Source: Aestuariirhabdus litorea (GTDB lineage Bacteria; Pseudomonadota; Gammaproteobacteria; Pseudomonadales; Aestuariirhabdaceae). From it: a stretch of DNA of 64,000 bases. The notes under the pieces are model-generated. The model saw only the letters and a list, made by a program, of their open reading frames with translations. It ran no database searches and had not been told where the DNA came from. Shown one piece after another: positions 18,487-27,612 of the stretch. Both the position numbers and the translations under genes were made by a program. Every line of letters starts with the position of its first letter. Position 1 is the first letter of the stretch. The stretch lies in the NCBI RefSeq assembly GCF_003864255.1, contig NZ_QWEZ01000001.1:620001-684000 (forward strand), in the 5' to 3' direction.

Positions 18487-19272
18487 TTAGTTGCCGGTAA
18501 AGCGGGGAGGGCGCTTTTCAGCGAAGGCATCCACCCCCTCCTGCCAGTCGTGGGTGGTGGCACAAAAGCACATCCCCTCCAGCTCGGAGGCAAGGGCCGC
18601 ATCGATCGACTGGTTTCCCAGCAGGTTGAGGTGACGTTTTGCCAGCGCCATCGACAGAGGCGCCTTTTGAGCCAGTGCCTGGGCATACTCCAGCGCCTGC
18701 TCACGGAAGCACTCCTCGTCCAGGCAGCGGCTGGCGAGCCCCAGCTTGAGGGCGCGTTTGGCGCTGATGCGCTGGCCTCCGAAGATCAGCTCCCGGGCTC
18801 GTGCCAGCCCAACCAGACGGGGTAGCAGATAGCTCACCGCTCCACCGATAAAGGTGCCTATGCTCACTTCGGGCAGCCCGAGCTGGGCCTTTTTGCTCAT
18901 CAGCAGGAAGTCACAGGCGATGGCAAGCTCGGCACCGGCACCGATGGCGTACCCCTGCACCACGCAGACGATCGGTTTTTCCAAACTGAACAGTCGCTTG
19001 CAGAGCTGCTGCTCGGCGGCCAGATACTGGCGTTTTTCGAAGGCGCTGCGCTCGCCACTGGCGTGGGCTTTCATGTCGGCCCCGACGCAGAAGGCACGGC
19101 CTTCGCCAGAGAGCATCAGAACGCGAATGGTCGGGTCCCGCTCTGCTGTTTCGAGGGCGTCGAGCAGCTCATCGTAGAGCGGTTTGATCACCGCGTTGAG
19201 CCGCTCCGGACGGTTGAGCCTGAGCTCCAGGATATTGTCGTGCCTTAGGGTTTGGATAGATTGGTAGGACAT
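18487..19272 (-). CDS. Enoyl-CoA hydratase/isomerase family protein
   Basis: A 261-residue crotonase with both hydratase glutamates visible: GAELAIACD and LPEVSIGTFIGG. The oxyanion segment GRAFCVGADMKAH and CoA-binding AIGAGAELAIA are also present, as is the C-terminal FAEKRPPRF. It is the first gene of the minus-strand module with the ADP-forming ligase (34 bases on) and the altered crotonase. Probable role: hydration of, or retro-aldol reaction on, the CoA ester made by the ligase. Substrate unknown. Confidence 0.92.
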   Translation of the reverse strand: MSYQSIQTLRHDNILELRLNRPERLNAVIKPLYDELLDALETAERDPTIRVLMLSGEGRAFCVGADMKAHASGERSAFEKRQYLAAEQQLCKRLFSLEKPIVCVVQGYAIGAGAELAIACDFLLMSKKAQLGLPEVSIGTFIGGAVSYLLPRLVGLARARELIFGGQRISAKRALKLGLASRCLDEECFREQALEYAQALAQKAPLSMALAKRHLNLLGNQSIDAALASELEGMCFCATTHDWQEGVDAFAEKRPPRFTGN

Positions 19273-19459
19273 AACGCATTCTCGATCGGGTGCGGTCGAA
19301 GGTGGCCACGCGATGGCCTGCGTCGCAGGGTCCCTCTCTGGACAGCGAGGGAGCGAGTGGGAGCAGGTGTCAGCGCACGGGGCGATATACCCACTCTAGG
19401 CGGCGTTTGGGGTTGCTGCAAAGGCGATGCAGCGAGAAAAACGGGGGTGCAGTGGGGGC

Positions 19460-20497
19460 TTATCTCGCCTCGCTGTCAAAGAGCTGGTCCGCATCCACCG
19501 CTTCGGCGATCAGCGCCGCCCGAGCTCCGATCTCGACCTTGGCGTTGGGAAAGATAATGTAACCGGGGCTGCCGCTGAGGGTGTAGCAGCTCTCTTCATC
19601 GCGGCTGATCAGGCTGCCGGGCATAAAACGGCTGAAGTTGGGCAGGTCATCGGGGAACAGCAGCTCGAAACGCTCCCCTTTACGGATGATCTGGTCGCGA
19701 ATGCGAAACAGCCGAAGCGACGCCAGCGCGCCCCGGCTTGGCTGACGCCCCTCAATCAACGCGCTGAGGTTGCTTTCCATTGCCATCAGGCGGCTCCCAT
19801 CGTTCTCTCCAAAGGGGTGCACCTTGCCCAGCTCCAGGGTGAAGCCGTGGGCGTTATGCACCTCGCTGCTGTACCAGGAGAAGGTGGGAGAGTTACGGTC
19901 CTGAAACAGCACCGCCTCGATACCGGCGCCGGCCAGCCACTCAAGCTGACCCCTGTCCCAGTGTGGCGTCCGCTGGTTGTGGGGGTAGACGGCAAACTTC
20001 TCATATTCGCTGCCACGGATGGCGGTGTGCAGGTCGTAGTGCAGGCGAAGCCCTGACGCCTGGCTAAAAAAGCGATCCACCTGATTCATCAATCGCTGTG
20101 CCCGTTGGGGCTCGTAGCCACTTCCCTCGACCCCCTCGGTTTTAAACAGGCGGTTGAGGTTGGTGTCGACATAGCGTTCTGCCCGTCGCATGGCAGGAGG
20201 GTTGCCAAGAATCAGCAGCAGTCGCGCTTTTGGCACCAGCTGGCCCTTGAGCAGGCGGTCGACTAGCCGGTCCAGCAGCTCGATAGGGGCAGTCTCATTA
20301 CCGTGGATACCGGCCGACAGCACAAGGCTGGTGGTGGCCGCCGGCGGCTCGACCAGCAATACCCCCTCGTCGACCAGGGCGATACAGACTCCGTCGCGTT
20401 CCCACCGATCCCGTTGGCTGGCATTGTTTGCAGCCAGGGTGTGGGGTAAAAATCGAAAGTCAGGGGTGCTGAGCAACGGGGTCGAGGTGGCTTCCAT
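19460..20497 (-). CDS. astE: Succinylglutamate desuccinylase/aspartoacylase family protein (AstE-like)
   Basis: A 345-residue zinc deacylase. The metal site is visible as GIHGNETAPIELLD and later HYDLHTAIRGS; a catalytic-type Glu lies in FTLELGKVHPFG. AstE removes succinate from succinylglutamate in arginine catabolism. Length fits AstE (about 330), and the FLPHTL and YIIFPNAKVEIGARAALI segments are AstE-like, but no other ast gene is nearby, so a related deacylase remains possible. ATG 20497 begins the conserved part. Confidence 0.83.
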   Translation of the reverse strand: MEATSTPLLSTPDFRFLPHTLAANNASQRDRWERDGVCIALVDEGVLLVEPPAATTSLVLSAGIHGNETAPIELLDRLVDRLLKGQLVPKARLLLILGNPPAMRRAERYVDTNLNRLFKTEGVEGSGYEPQRAQRLMNQVDRFFSQASGLRLHYDLHTAIRGSEYEKFAVYPHNQRTPHWDRGQLEWLAGAGIEAVLFQDRNSPTFSWYSSEVHNAHGFTLELGKVHPFGENDGSRLMAMESNLSALIEGRQPSRGALASLRLFRIRDQIIRKGERFELLFPDDLPNFSRFMPGSLISRDEESCYTLSGSPGYIIFPNAKVEIGARAALIAEAVDADQLFDSEAR

Positions 20498-20768
20498 AGG
20501 GCTGTTCCAGATAATCTTGCCCGCATTGTAACCATTGCGATTCCCTTTGCGCAGGCATGCAGGGCAGCATGACGGGATTACGGCAGGGATCGGTCGCATC
20601 TGGGCAAGCCAACCACAGGGGGGATAACAGGGGAGGCAATCCAGGGAACAATAACTGAGCGGACTGTTGCGGTATTACGGGGCGATGGTGGTATTATCTC
20701 AGTCGCGAAAGCAGAGAAATGGCTCAGCAGCCCTGGCCACAGAAACACCACGAGGACGCCCTGCTTCC

Positions 20769-21098
20769 ATGGCCACCGGTGAACAAAAACAGTCGTCAAT
20801 GGACGCTGATCGGCAACAGTTTGAACTGTTTGATATCGACTCTCCCTGTCGAGGTATCTGCACCACCAATAACCGTGGCTACTGCGTGGGCTGTTTGCGC
20901 AGCCGGGATGAACGCTTCAACTGGAACCAGATGACCCAGGCGCAACGTGCCCGGGTAATGGCACTGTGCAAGCGCCGTCGCAGCCGCATCAAGGAGCACA
21001 TGGCCCAACGTGAAGAGGTTCAGCTGGACCTGTTGTTGGACAGCCGTCACGCGCCCTTGATTGAGGACCTGTTTGACCCGCTACGCAGGGAGGACTGA
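20769..21098 (+). CDS. DUF1289 domain protein
   Basis: A 109-residue protein with the DUF1289 zinc-finger-like core: DSPCRGICTTNNRGYCVGCLRSRDE, continuing to FNWNQMT and ALCKRRRSR. The four cysteines (CxxxC and CxxC) probably bind metal, and family members are often called Fe-S-like though this is unproven. Possible starts are 20769 and 20799; both leave the domain intact. It is divergent from the AstE gene. Confidence 0.85.
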   Translation: MATGEQKQSSMDADRQQFELFDIDSPCRGICTTNNRGYCVGCLRSRDERFNWNQMTQAQRARVMALCKRRRSRIKEHMAQREEVQLDLLLDSRHAPLIEDLFDPLRRED

Positions 21099-21276
21099 GA
21101 CTCGGCGGCCTGTTAGAGGGTGCTCACCGCGCCTGAGTTGCTCACCTTGTCTGTGTTCTTTCCGACACCTGCTCGCTTGTTGACCCACGTCTATAGTTAT
21201 CAAACCGTTTTGCTGGAAAATTCATTCGTTACCCTGTTCTCAATGCTTCAGGCCCTGGGCCGATAAGTTGTGGTGA

Positions 21277-21609
21277 ATGTCTCGAGTTTTCTCTTACAGT
21301 CGATATGATCCGGTGAGCTGGAATGTGGTCTGCACCGACTGCATGAACCCCCAGCGTATCGTGGCTCGATTCGACATCATGGCGTGTGATGCCCTGGCCG
21401 CCGAAATCGATGCCTACCGGCGGATTGACGCCAATCGCCAACGCTTCGGCATCAATGCCTGTGACGTTGATATCTGCGCCTATGAGCAGGGGGAGGAGGT
21501 CGAGCTGCGCCAGTCGGAATGTGTGGATGCGCTGCTGCATCACCGGGATCCCGGCCAGGAGCTGTTGCAGCACATCAATCAGCTCGAAGGCGCTTTGGAG
21601 CTGGGGTGA
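21277..21609 (+). CDS. Small cysteine-containing protein of unknown function
   Basis: A 110-residue open frame with a CTDC (CxxC) motif near residue 19 and further Cys at about 37, 62, 67 and 81. It is acidic and mostly helical, with no signal or membrane segment. I do not recognise a family. The frame looks more protein-like than the overlapping frames on either strand, but the ribosome-binding site is weak (GTGGTGA) and coding status is not certain. Confidence 0.5.
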   Translation: MSRVFSYSRYDPVSWNVVCTDCMNPQRIVARFDIMACDALAAEIDAYRRIDANRQRFGINACDVDICAYEQGEEVELRQSECVDALLHHRDPGQELLQHINQLEGALELG

Positions 21610-21655
21610 CGGTCTATACTCTGGTTCCCCGTCGCCCATTCACCTGGAGCCAGCC

Positions 21656-22564
21656 ATGGACCTGCTGAGAACCCCCGACAGTCGCTTTTCGGATCTTCCT
21701 GACTACCCTTTCGAGCCCCGGTATGCAGAATTGACCGACCCGGAGGGCAACCATCTACGGATGCACTATGTGGATGAAGGGCAAGGTGACGAAACCCTGT
21801 TGTTACTGCATGGGGAGCCCTCCTGGAGCTATCTTTATCGCCACATGATCCCTCCGCTGGTGGCGGCCGGTTACCGTGTACTGGCCCCCGACCTGATCGG
21901 GTTCGGGCGTTCGGATAAGCCTGCCCGGCGCGGCGATTACAGCTATCCGCGTCACCTTCAGTGGCTGCAGTGCTGGTTGGATCTGCTGCAGCTACAAGGC
22001 ATTACCCTGTTTTGCCAGGATTGGGGGGGACTGCTGGGGCTGCGGCTGCTGGCGTCAGAGCCGGCGCGTTTTGCGAGGGTGGTCACCGCCAACACCTTCC
22101 TGCCAACGGCCGAGCGAGAAGCGAGCGAGGCGTTTCTCGGCTGGCGGCGTTACTCCCAGGAGGTGCACTGCTTCTCCGCCGGGGAGATCCTGCAACGGGG
22201 CACCCAGCGATCGCTCAGTAAGGCGGAGTCTGAGGCCTACGAGGCGCCCTTTCCCAATGAGTCGTACAAACAGGGAGCGAGGCAGTTTCCAATGCTGGTG
22301 CCGGTGGCGGCGGATGACCCCCAGGCGTTGGCTAACCGAGAGGCCTGGCAAAGCCTGATGGCTTTTCAAAGGCCCTGGTTAACCCTCTTTTCCGATGGGG
22401 ACCCGATCACCGCTGGTGGGGACCGGGTGTTTCAGAAATTGATACCGGGCTGTCAGGGGCAGCCCCACCAGCTGATGCCCGGGGGGCACTTCCTGCAGGA
22501 GGATTGCAGTGAGGCGCTCAGTCGGGCCATCATAGACTTTATCAGGCAGAATCCTGTTGGCTAG
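21656..22564 (+). CDS. Haloalkane dehalogenase
   Basis: A 302-residue alpha/beta hydrolase of haloalkane dehalogenase subfamily I. The oxyanion/halide segment is HGEPSWSYLYRHMIPPL, the nucleophile Asp122 sits in CQDWGG with halide-binding Trp123, and His278 lies in PGGHFLQED. The enzyme type hydrolyses carbon-halogen bonds to alcohol and halide. It starts at ATG 21656 after TGGAG. A longer in-frame extension runs across the preceding small gene and is not supported. Natural substrate unknown. Confidence 0.9.
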   Translation: MDLLRTPDSRFSDLPDYPFEPRYAELTDPEGNHLRMHYVDEGQGDETLLLLHGEPSWSYLYRHMIPPLVAAGYRVLAPDLIGFGRSDKPARRGDYSYPRHLQWLQCWLDLLQLQGITLFCQDWGGLLGLRLLASEPARFARVVTANTFLPTAEREASEAFLGWRRYSQEVHCFSAGEILQRGTQRSLSKAESEAYEAPFPNESYKQGARQFPMLVPVAADDPQALANREAWQSLMAFQRPWLTLFSDGDPITAGGDRVFQKLIPGCQGQPHQLMPGGHFLQEDCSEALSRAIIDFIRQNPVG

Positions 22565-22593
22565 TAGCAGGGTCCGCTGTTCTCTGGAGTTAA

Positions 22594-24369
22594 GTGCCGT
22601 TGATTCGCAGTGGGGGAGTCGCTTTGAGCGTTGATCAAAGCAGAATCGAGAAGTTAGTCGCCTGGCTGACCAAGCTGGAGCAGGGCAAGGACGGGCAGCT
22701 GTTGTCCGAAAAGGTGCTGGCGGTTTTCAACCAGCAGAAAGTTAAGCTTGCACCCAGTGAGGAGCAGGCGCTGCGCCTGTGCGCGATGTTTTTCGAATCG
22801 TTGCAGCGGTGGCCAGAGTTGCCTGGCGTAGTTCGGGAACCCCTGCGGCTTCTTGAGCTGCCACTGATGCAGCTTGCCCTGCAGGAGAGCCTTTTTGATC
22901 GCCAGCGGCTGCATCCGGCGATGGTGTTTGTTCGCAAACTCTGTCGCGCCGGTTATGGCATCGATGAAGAGGACAAACGCTCACCGATTGTGGTGCAGTT
23001 GACCCACCTGTGCGCCACCCTGCATGAAAGTGGGATGGCCAGCGCTGGTGACTTTGAAACCATGGGTGCCTTGATCGACCAGCAGCTGGACAGGATCGAG
23101 CAGCGCGCCGACAAGATCGTGCAGCGCATGAGTGACTCCGAGGTGGGGCACGCCCTTGCCCTGCAGGCCCAGCGCACCCTGAGTGAGACCTACAACAAAA
23201 TTTTTTCGGATCGCGAGCTTCCCGCCGAGCTGGCATTGGCGATTGAGGAGCACTGGTGTAACTCCATGCGCCTGATCTGCCTGCAAAAGGGGGCCGCCAG
23301 CCCCGAGTGGACCCGCGGCGTGCGTTACGCCCAGTTTCTTGCCCGCATCATCAGCAGCCGCAACGATCCTGCCAAGAAACAGGCGCTCTACAACACCATT
23401 GACCTGGTGATCAAAAACTCCCACGACGTGTTCGTTTCGCTGCACCGTGACCCGGAAGACCTGGAGGCGCTCTGCGGCCAGATTTCGGACTGCCTGATGG
23501 GCATGCTACGGGGCGAGGCAGTTGAGCTGCAGCCGATGTTTCCCATGGAGGCACAGAGCTGTGATGAGTGGGTTCCCGACACCCTGCACCCCTCCCTGCT
23601 CAAGCAGGTGGATGAGCTGCGCGAGGGTGACTGGGTGAGTATGGCGGATGGGCAGGGCGGTTCGCGCTTTGGCCGCCTGGCTGTGCGTATCAACGAGGGG
23701 CAGCAGCTGATTTTTGTGAATCGCCAGGGAATGCGCATCAAGGATATGAGCCGTATCGAGCTGGCCATCGGCCTGCAGCAGGAGACGGTCACCCTGCTGG
23801 CCGGGATCGCCCGGGTAGAGCAGAACTTCGAGCAACTGCTGGAACACCTTGAGCAGGTTGCCGAACTGCACCAGCGGCGCCTGGCGGAAACCAAAAAACG
23901 GCTCGAGCAGGAGGAGCGTGAGCGTCTGGAGGCGGAGCAGCGACGAAGGGCTGAGCTGATGGCCCAGGCGCGAGCTGAAGCCAAGGCGCGGGCGATTGCC
24001 AAAGCGGAGGAGGAGAAGCGTCTGGCCGAGGAGCGCAAGCGCCAGGCCGCCGAGCAGAAACTCAAGGAGGAGACTGAGCGCCACCAGCGCAGCCTCAATC
24101 TTGCTCGCTCCCTGCCAACCGGATCCTGGCTGGAGCAGCGTTTGGGTGAAAAGCGGATGAAACTAAAACTGGCGGTGATCAACAAGATCGACCAGCAGCG
24201 TATTTTTGTGGACCGGGCCGGCAATAAGCAGCTGAGCCTGAGCGAAGCGGAAGTGGCGCTGGAGCTCCATGAAGGGCGACTGGTGGTGGTCGAGAGCGGG
24301 GGCAATTTCAGCTCCGCACTGGCCACCGTGGTTGGTGGTATCCGAAGCGAACAACAGCGGCGGCAGTAG
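22594..24369 (+). CDS. DUF1631 family protein with long coiled coil
   Basis: A 591-residue cytoplasmic protein. Residues 1-330 are helical and match the DUF1631 pattern. Near residues 342-400 is a small beta-rich section (GDWVSMADGQGGSRFGRLAV, IFVNRQGMRI). A highly charged coiled coil follows at about residues 425-510, then a second beta section beginning SLPTGSWLEQRLGEKRMKL. The two beta sections look alike. GTG 22594 follows GGAG by five bases. A PilZ gene starts 12 bases after the stop, so cyclic-di-GMP-linked signalling is an inference. Confidence 0.85.
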   Translation: MPLIRSGGVALSVDQSRIEKLVAWLTKLEQGKDGQLLSEKVLAVFNQQKVKLAPSEEQALRLCAMFFESLQRWPELPGVVREPLRLLELPLMQLALQESLFDRQRLHPAMVFVRKLCRAGYGIDEEDKRSPIVVQLTHLCATLHESGMASAGDFETMGALIDQQLDRIEQRADKIVQRMSDSEVGHALALQAQRTLSETYNKIFSDRELPAELALAIEEHWCNSMRLICLQKGAASPEWTRGVRYAQFLARIISSRNDPAKKQALYNTIDLVIKNSHDVFVSLHRDPEDLEALCGQISDCLMGMLRGEAVELQPMFPMEAQSCDEWVPDTLHPSLLKQVDELREGDWVSMADGQGGSRFGRLAVRINEGQQLIFVNRQGMRIKDMSRIELAIGLQQETVTLLAGIARVEQNFEQLLEHLEQVAELHQRRLAETKKRLEQEERERLEAEQRRRAELMAQARAEAKARAIAKAEEEKRLAEERKRQAAEQKLKEETERHQRSLNLARSLPTGSWLEQRLGEKRMKLKLAVINKIDQQRIFVDRAGNKQLSLSEAEVALELHEGRLVVVESGGNFSSALATVVGGIRSEQQRRQ

Positions 24370-24381
24370 GGGAGACGAGCC

Positions 24382-24723
24382 ATGAAAACCGTGCAGGAGA
24401 ACAAGCGTTTCCAGGATCGCCTTAACCGCAGTGTTGAGGTTTACGTGGAGTTGCCCGACCATTTGGGGGATGTGGAGATCGTGTTGTGCGAAACCCTCGA
24501 TATATCCCCGGCCGGCTTTCGTATGAATATCCAGGACCCGCTGCCAACGGCGGTGGTGCTGGATGTGTGCGCCGATTTTGACGGCGAGCGCTACTTCCTC
24601 AAAGGCGAGGTCAAATGGCAGCACAAGGTGGGGGACATTCTCGAAACGGGGATGGAGCTGTACGATGCCATCGACAGTGATTTCGACCGCTGGCAGCAGC
24701 TGTTCCAGAACGACACCCCCTAG
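24382..24723 (+). CDS. PilZ-domain protein
   Basis: A 113-residue single PilZ-like domain: RFQDRLNRSVEVYVELPD at the start, ETLDISPAGFRMN in the middle, and FLKGEVKWQHKVGDILETGM near the end. The canonical cyclic-di-GMP signature (RxxxR then D/NxSxxG) is partly kept: an R...R pair precedes, and DISPAG gives the second part. It is in an apparent operon with the DUF1631 protein. Confidence 0.85.
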   Translation: MKTVQENKRFQDRLNRSVEVYVELPDHLGDVEIVLCETLDISPAGFRMNIQDPLPTAVVLDVCADFDGERYFLKGEVKWQHKVGDILETGMELYDAIDSDFDRWQQLFQNDTP

Positions 24724-24892
24724 TCCGGCCGGGCCCGGTTGCTCCGAACCGGGCAGATACCCAATCCCATCTCGTGAGGTTCTTCTGGCCCTGGCCAGGT
24801 CGCCTTAAATTCCGTTTGTCTGCCCCCGTCCCACTTCGATAGACTGTCGCGATAATTATAAACCGACTAATCGACTGTGATGGGAGACCCGG

Positions 24893-26257
24893 ATGACCCA
24901 AACCAAGATTTTACTGGATGAGAGCGAGATACCCCGCCAGTGGTATAACGTGGTGGCTGACCTGCCGACGCCGCCGGCGCCACCCCTGGGACCCGATGGT
25001 AACCCGCTCGACCCCTCTGCCATGTCGGCCATTTTCTGTGACCCCATCATTGAGCAGGAGGTTTCCGCCCAACGCTGGATCGATATCCCCGATGAGGTGA
25101 GAGAGATCTACGGCCAGTGGCGCCCTACGCCGATGTTCCGGGCGCACCGGCTCGAAAAGGCGCTCAACACTCCGGCCAAAATCTATTACAAATATGAGGG
25201 AGTCTCGGCAGCCGGATCCCATAAGCTGAATTCAGCAGTGGCCCAGGCCTATTACAACCGTCAGGCCGGTATTACCCGCCTGACCACCGAAACCGGCGCC
25301 GGGCAGTGGGGCTCCTCCCTGTCGCTGGCCGGGCAGATGTTCGGCATCGATGTGCGCGTCTATATGGTGAAGGTGAGTTACGGTCAAAAGCCCTTCCGTC
25401 GATCCATGATGCAGACCTGGGGAGGCGAGGTGCTGGCCAGCCCCACCGACCAGACTGAGGTGGGGCGCCGGATCCTGGCTAAGGACCCCGAGTGCCAGGG
25501 CTCCCTGGGGATTGCCATCTCCGAAGCGGTGGAGGAGGCAGTATCCCGCGCCGATACCAAGTACTCACTGGGGTCGGTATTGAACCATGTGTTGTTGCAC
25601 CAGACCGTCATCGGCCTGGAGGCCAAGAAGCAGTTTGAAAAGGTGGGCGATTACCCCGACATGATCTTCGCCCCCTGTGGGGGGGGCTCCAATTTTGCCG
25701 GTGCGGCTTTCCCCTTCTTTGCCGATGTCGCCGCCGGCGGCAAGCCGGTGCGTATGGTGGCGGTTGAGCCCAGCTCCTGTCCCAGCCTGACCCGCGGCCA
25801 CTACGCCTATGACTTCGGTGACTCCGAAGGCTTCACCCCGCTGACCCTGATGTACACCCTGGGACACGACTTTATGCCCCCCGGTATTCACGCCGGTGGC
25901 TTGCGTTACCACGGCGCCTCGGCGCTGGTGTCGCAGATGTACCAGGAAGGCTTGATCGAGGCGGTTGCAGTGCCCCAGGTGGCGACCTTCGAGGCGGGGG
26001 TGACCTTTGCCCGAGCGGAGGGGATTATCCCCGCGCCTGAATCCAATCATGCCATTCGCGCTACCATCGACGAGGCGCTTCGCTGCCGCGAGTCGGGAGA
26101 GCAGAAGACCCTGTTCCTGAACCTCTCCGGTCATGGTCATTTCGATATGGCCAGCTACGACCGTTACCTGGGTGGCCAGTTGGAGGATTATGAGTATCCC
26201 CAGCAGGCGATCGAGGAGGCGTTGACGCGCTTGCCCCAGGTGGCCATGGCCGAATAG
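24893..26257 (+). CDS. TrpB2-type PLP-dependent tryptophan synthase beta-like enzyme
   Basis: A 454-residue PLP enzyme of the TrpB2 class, longer than TrpB1 (about 400). The PLP lysine is in [17 protein letters not shown], and the phosphate-binding loop is [16 protein letters not shown]. TrpB2 proteins make tryptophan from indole and serine without a matched TrpA, or act as serine deaminases. No other trp gene is nearby, so the true job here is open. Likely ATG 24893 after TGGGAG. A hairpin terminator follows. Confidence 0.92.
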   Translation: MTQTKILLDESEIPRQWYNVVADLPTPPAPPLGPDGNPLDPSAMSAIFCDPIIEQEVSAQRWIDIPDEVREIYGQWRPTPMFRAHRLEKALNTPAKIYYKYEGVSAAGSHKLNSAVAQAYYNRQAGITRLTTETGAGQWGSSLSLAGQMFGIDVRVYMVKVSYGQKPFRRSMMQTWGGEVLASPTDQTEVGRRILAKDPECQGSLGIAISEAVEEAVSRADTKYSLGSVLNHVLLHQTVIGLEAKKQFEKVGDYPDMIFAPCGGGSNFAGAAFPFFADVAAGGKPVRMVAVEPSSCPSLTRGHYAYDFGDSEGFTPLTLMYTLGHDFMPPGIHAGGLRYHGASALVSQMYQEGLIEAVAVPQVATFEAGVTFARAEGIIPAPESNHAIRATIDEALRCRESGEQKTLFLNLSGHGHFDMASYDRYLGGQLEDYEYPQQAIEEALTRLPQVAMAE

Positions 26258-26300
26258 CCATCGCTGCCGGATCCCTCTTAGGGGGAGTGGTGGTTAATGG

Positions 26301-26331
26301 GGGTCACTTCGGTGACCCTTTTTCTCTTTTT
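26301..26331 (+). terminator. Rho-independent terminator after the TrpB2 gene
   Basis: A 7-bp stem GGGTCAC/GTGACCC (26301-26307 with 26312-26318) with a TTCG tetraloop is followed by a T-rich tract. It separates the TrpB2 gene from the next PLP-enzyme gene, which starts 70 bases further on and so should have its own promoter. Confidence 0.85.
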
Positions 26332-26400
26332 CCGACCCACAACCGCCGCCAGGGTAGTGCCCCGGTGGTGGATCGCTAACCTGACCCAGAGAGACAATCC

Positions 26401-27321
26401 ATGAGACCGCTTCATATACAAACGCCTCTGTTGCAATCGCTGCCCTTGAGCCAGCAGCTCGGTACCCGGGTGTGGTTGAAGATGGAAGCCCTGCAGCCGA
26501 GTGGTTCCTTCAAGTGCCGGGGCGTTAGCCTTGCCTGCCAGCACTATGTGGCGCAGGGGGCGCGCTCCCTGGTTTCCTCGTCGGGAGGCAACGCCGGGCT
26601 GGCGGTCGCCTATGCCGGGCGCCAGTTGGGGGTGCCGGTGACCGTCGTGGTTCCTATCACCACCAGTGCCCGCGCCATCGAGCTGATCCGCCAGCAGGGG
26701 GCTGAGGTACGGGTTGAGGGGGCTCGTTGGAATGAGTCCCACGAGGTGGCGCTGGAGCTGGCCGAGCGAGGCGGGGCCTATATCCACCCCTTCGATGATC
26801 CCCTGCTGTGGCAGGGGCACGGGACCCTTATTGACGAGGTGGTCGAGGCGGGCGTGCAACCGGATCTGGTGGTGTTATCGGTGGGTGGTGGTGGGCTGCT
26901 GTGCGGTGCCATCGAGGGGCTGCGCCGCAACGGGGCTGAGCGGGTGCCGGTGTGGGCGGTGGAGACCGAGGGGGCGGCCTCCCTCAACCATGCGCTGGCG
27001 GCTGGGCGGCTGGAGGGGGTCGAGCGGATCGATTCGGTGGCGACCTCGCTGGGGGCACTCTGTGTCGCCGAGCGGGCCTTTGCGCTTTCCAGCCAGCACC
27101 CGGTGACGGCGAAAACGGTCAGCGATGGGCAGGCGATAGGTGCCTGCGATCGTTTTCTTGAGGAACAGCGCCTGCTGGTGGAGCCGGCCTGTGGGGCCAG
27201 CCTGGCGGCGCTGTATGATTTTGATGGGACGTTGCAGCCCTTCAGGGATGTGCTGGTGATTGTCTGTGGCGGCGTGGGGACCAGCCGCCAACAGTTGCAG
27301 CAGTGGTTAGAGCCGGCTTAA
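26401..27321 (+). CDS. PLP-dependent serine/threonine dehydratase-like enzyme
   Basis: A 306-residue fold-type II PLP enzyme. It has the lysine segment PSGSFKCRGVSLACQ, SSGGNAGLAVAYAGRQLG, and the phosphate loop LSVGGGGLLCG. The pattern matches mammalian-type serine/threonine dehydratases, which deaminate serine or threonine to pyruvate or 2-oxobutyrate. There is no C-terminal regulatory ACT domain. Its TAA overlaps the stop of the convergent ferredoxin gene at TTAA (27318-27321). Confidence 0.9.
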   Translation: MRPLHIQTPLLQSLPLSQQLGTRVWLKMEALQPSGSFKCRGVSLACQHYVAQGARSLVSSSGGNAGLAVAYAGRQLGVPVTVVVPITTSARAIELIRQQGAEVRVEGARWNESHEVALELAERGGAYIHPFDDPLLWQGHGTLIDEVVEAGVQPDLVVLSVGGGGLLCGAIEGLRRNGAERVPVWAVETEGAASLNHALAAGRLEGVERIDSVATSLGALCVAERAFALSSQHPVTAKTVSDGQAIGACDRFLEEQRLLVEPACGASLAALYDFDGTLQPFRDVLVIVCGGVGTSRQQLQQWLEPA

Positions 27322-27593
27322 CCGGTCTTGCGCTGGCTTTCGGGGATCTCGATGGTGATATCGCTCCGTGTCCTGCAGCAGCAGGGCAGGATGCGTCCCG
27401 GTGGCACAAAGGCTACCGGCTCCTGTTCATACTCCACTTCACCGGCCAGCAGTTCGACCTGGCAGGCGCCGCAGAACCCCTGCCGGCACTGGTAATCGAT
27501 CTCGACCCGCTCGCTTTCCAGCGCCTCCAGCAGCGTCTGCCCCTCGCGGGGCATAAAGCTGAAGCCGTCCATCACTTTAACGATATGTGTCAT
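27318..27593 (-). CDS. yfaE: 2Fe-2S ferredoxin (YfaE-like), partner of ribonucleotide reductase
   Basis: A 91-residue plant-type ferredoxin with Cys36-x4-Cys41-x2-Cys44 (YQCRQGFCGACQVEL) and a later cysteine cluster (LPCCCRTRSD, one of 71-73 being the fourth ligand). In E. coli YfaE supplies electrons to rebuild the diferric-tyrosyl cofactor of NrdB. Its position 19 bases after nrdB on the same strand supports that role. ATG 27593 begins the conserved domain. Confidence 0.92.
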   Translation of the reverse strand: MTHIVKVMDGFSFMPREGQTLLEALESERVEIDYQCRQGFCGACQVELLAGEVEYEQEPVAFVPPGRILPCCCRTRSDITIEIPESQRKTG

Positions 27594-27612
27594 AGACTCG
27601 GTTTCTGGCCGG

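Noticed and set aside
24734-24753. CCCGGTT/AACCGGG hairpin after the PilZ gene as a terminator
   Set aside because: The stem is real, but no T-run follows and the stem is short for a terminator without one.
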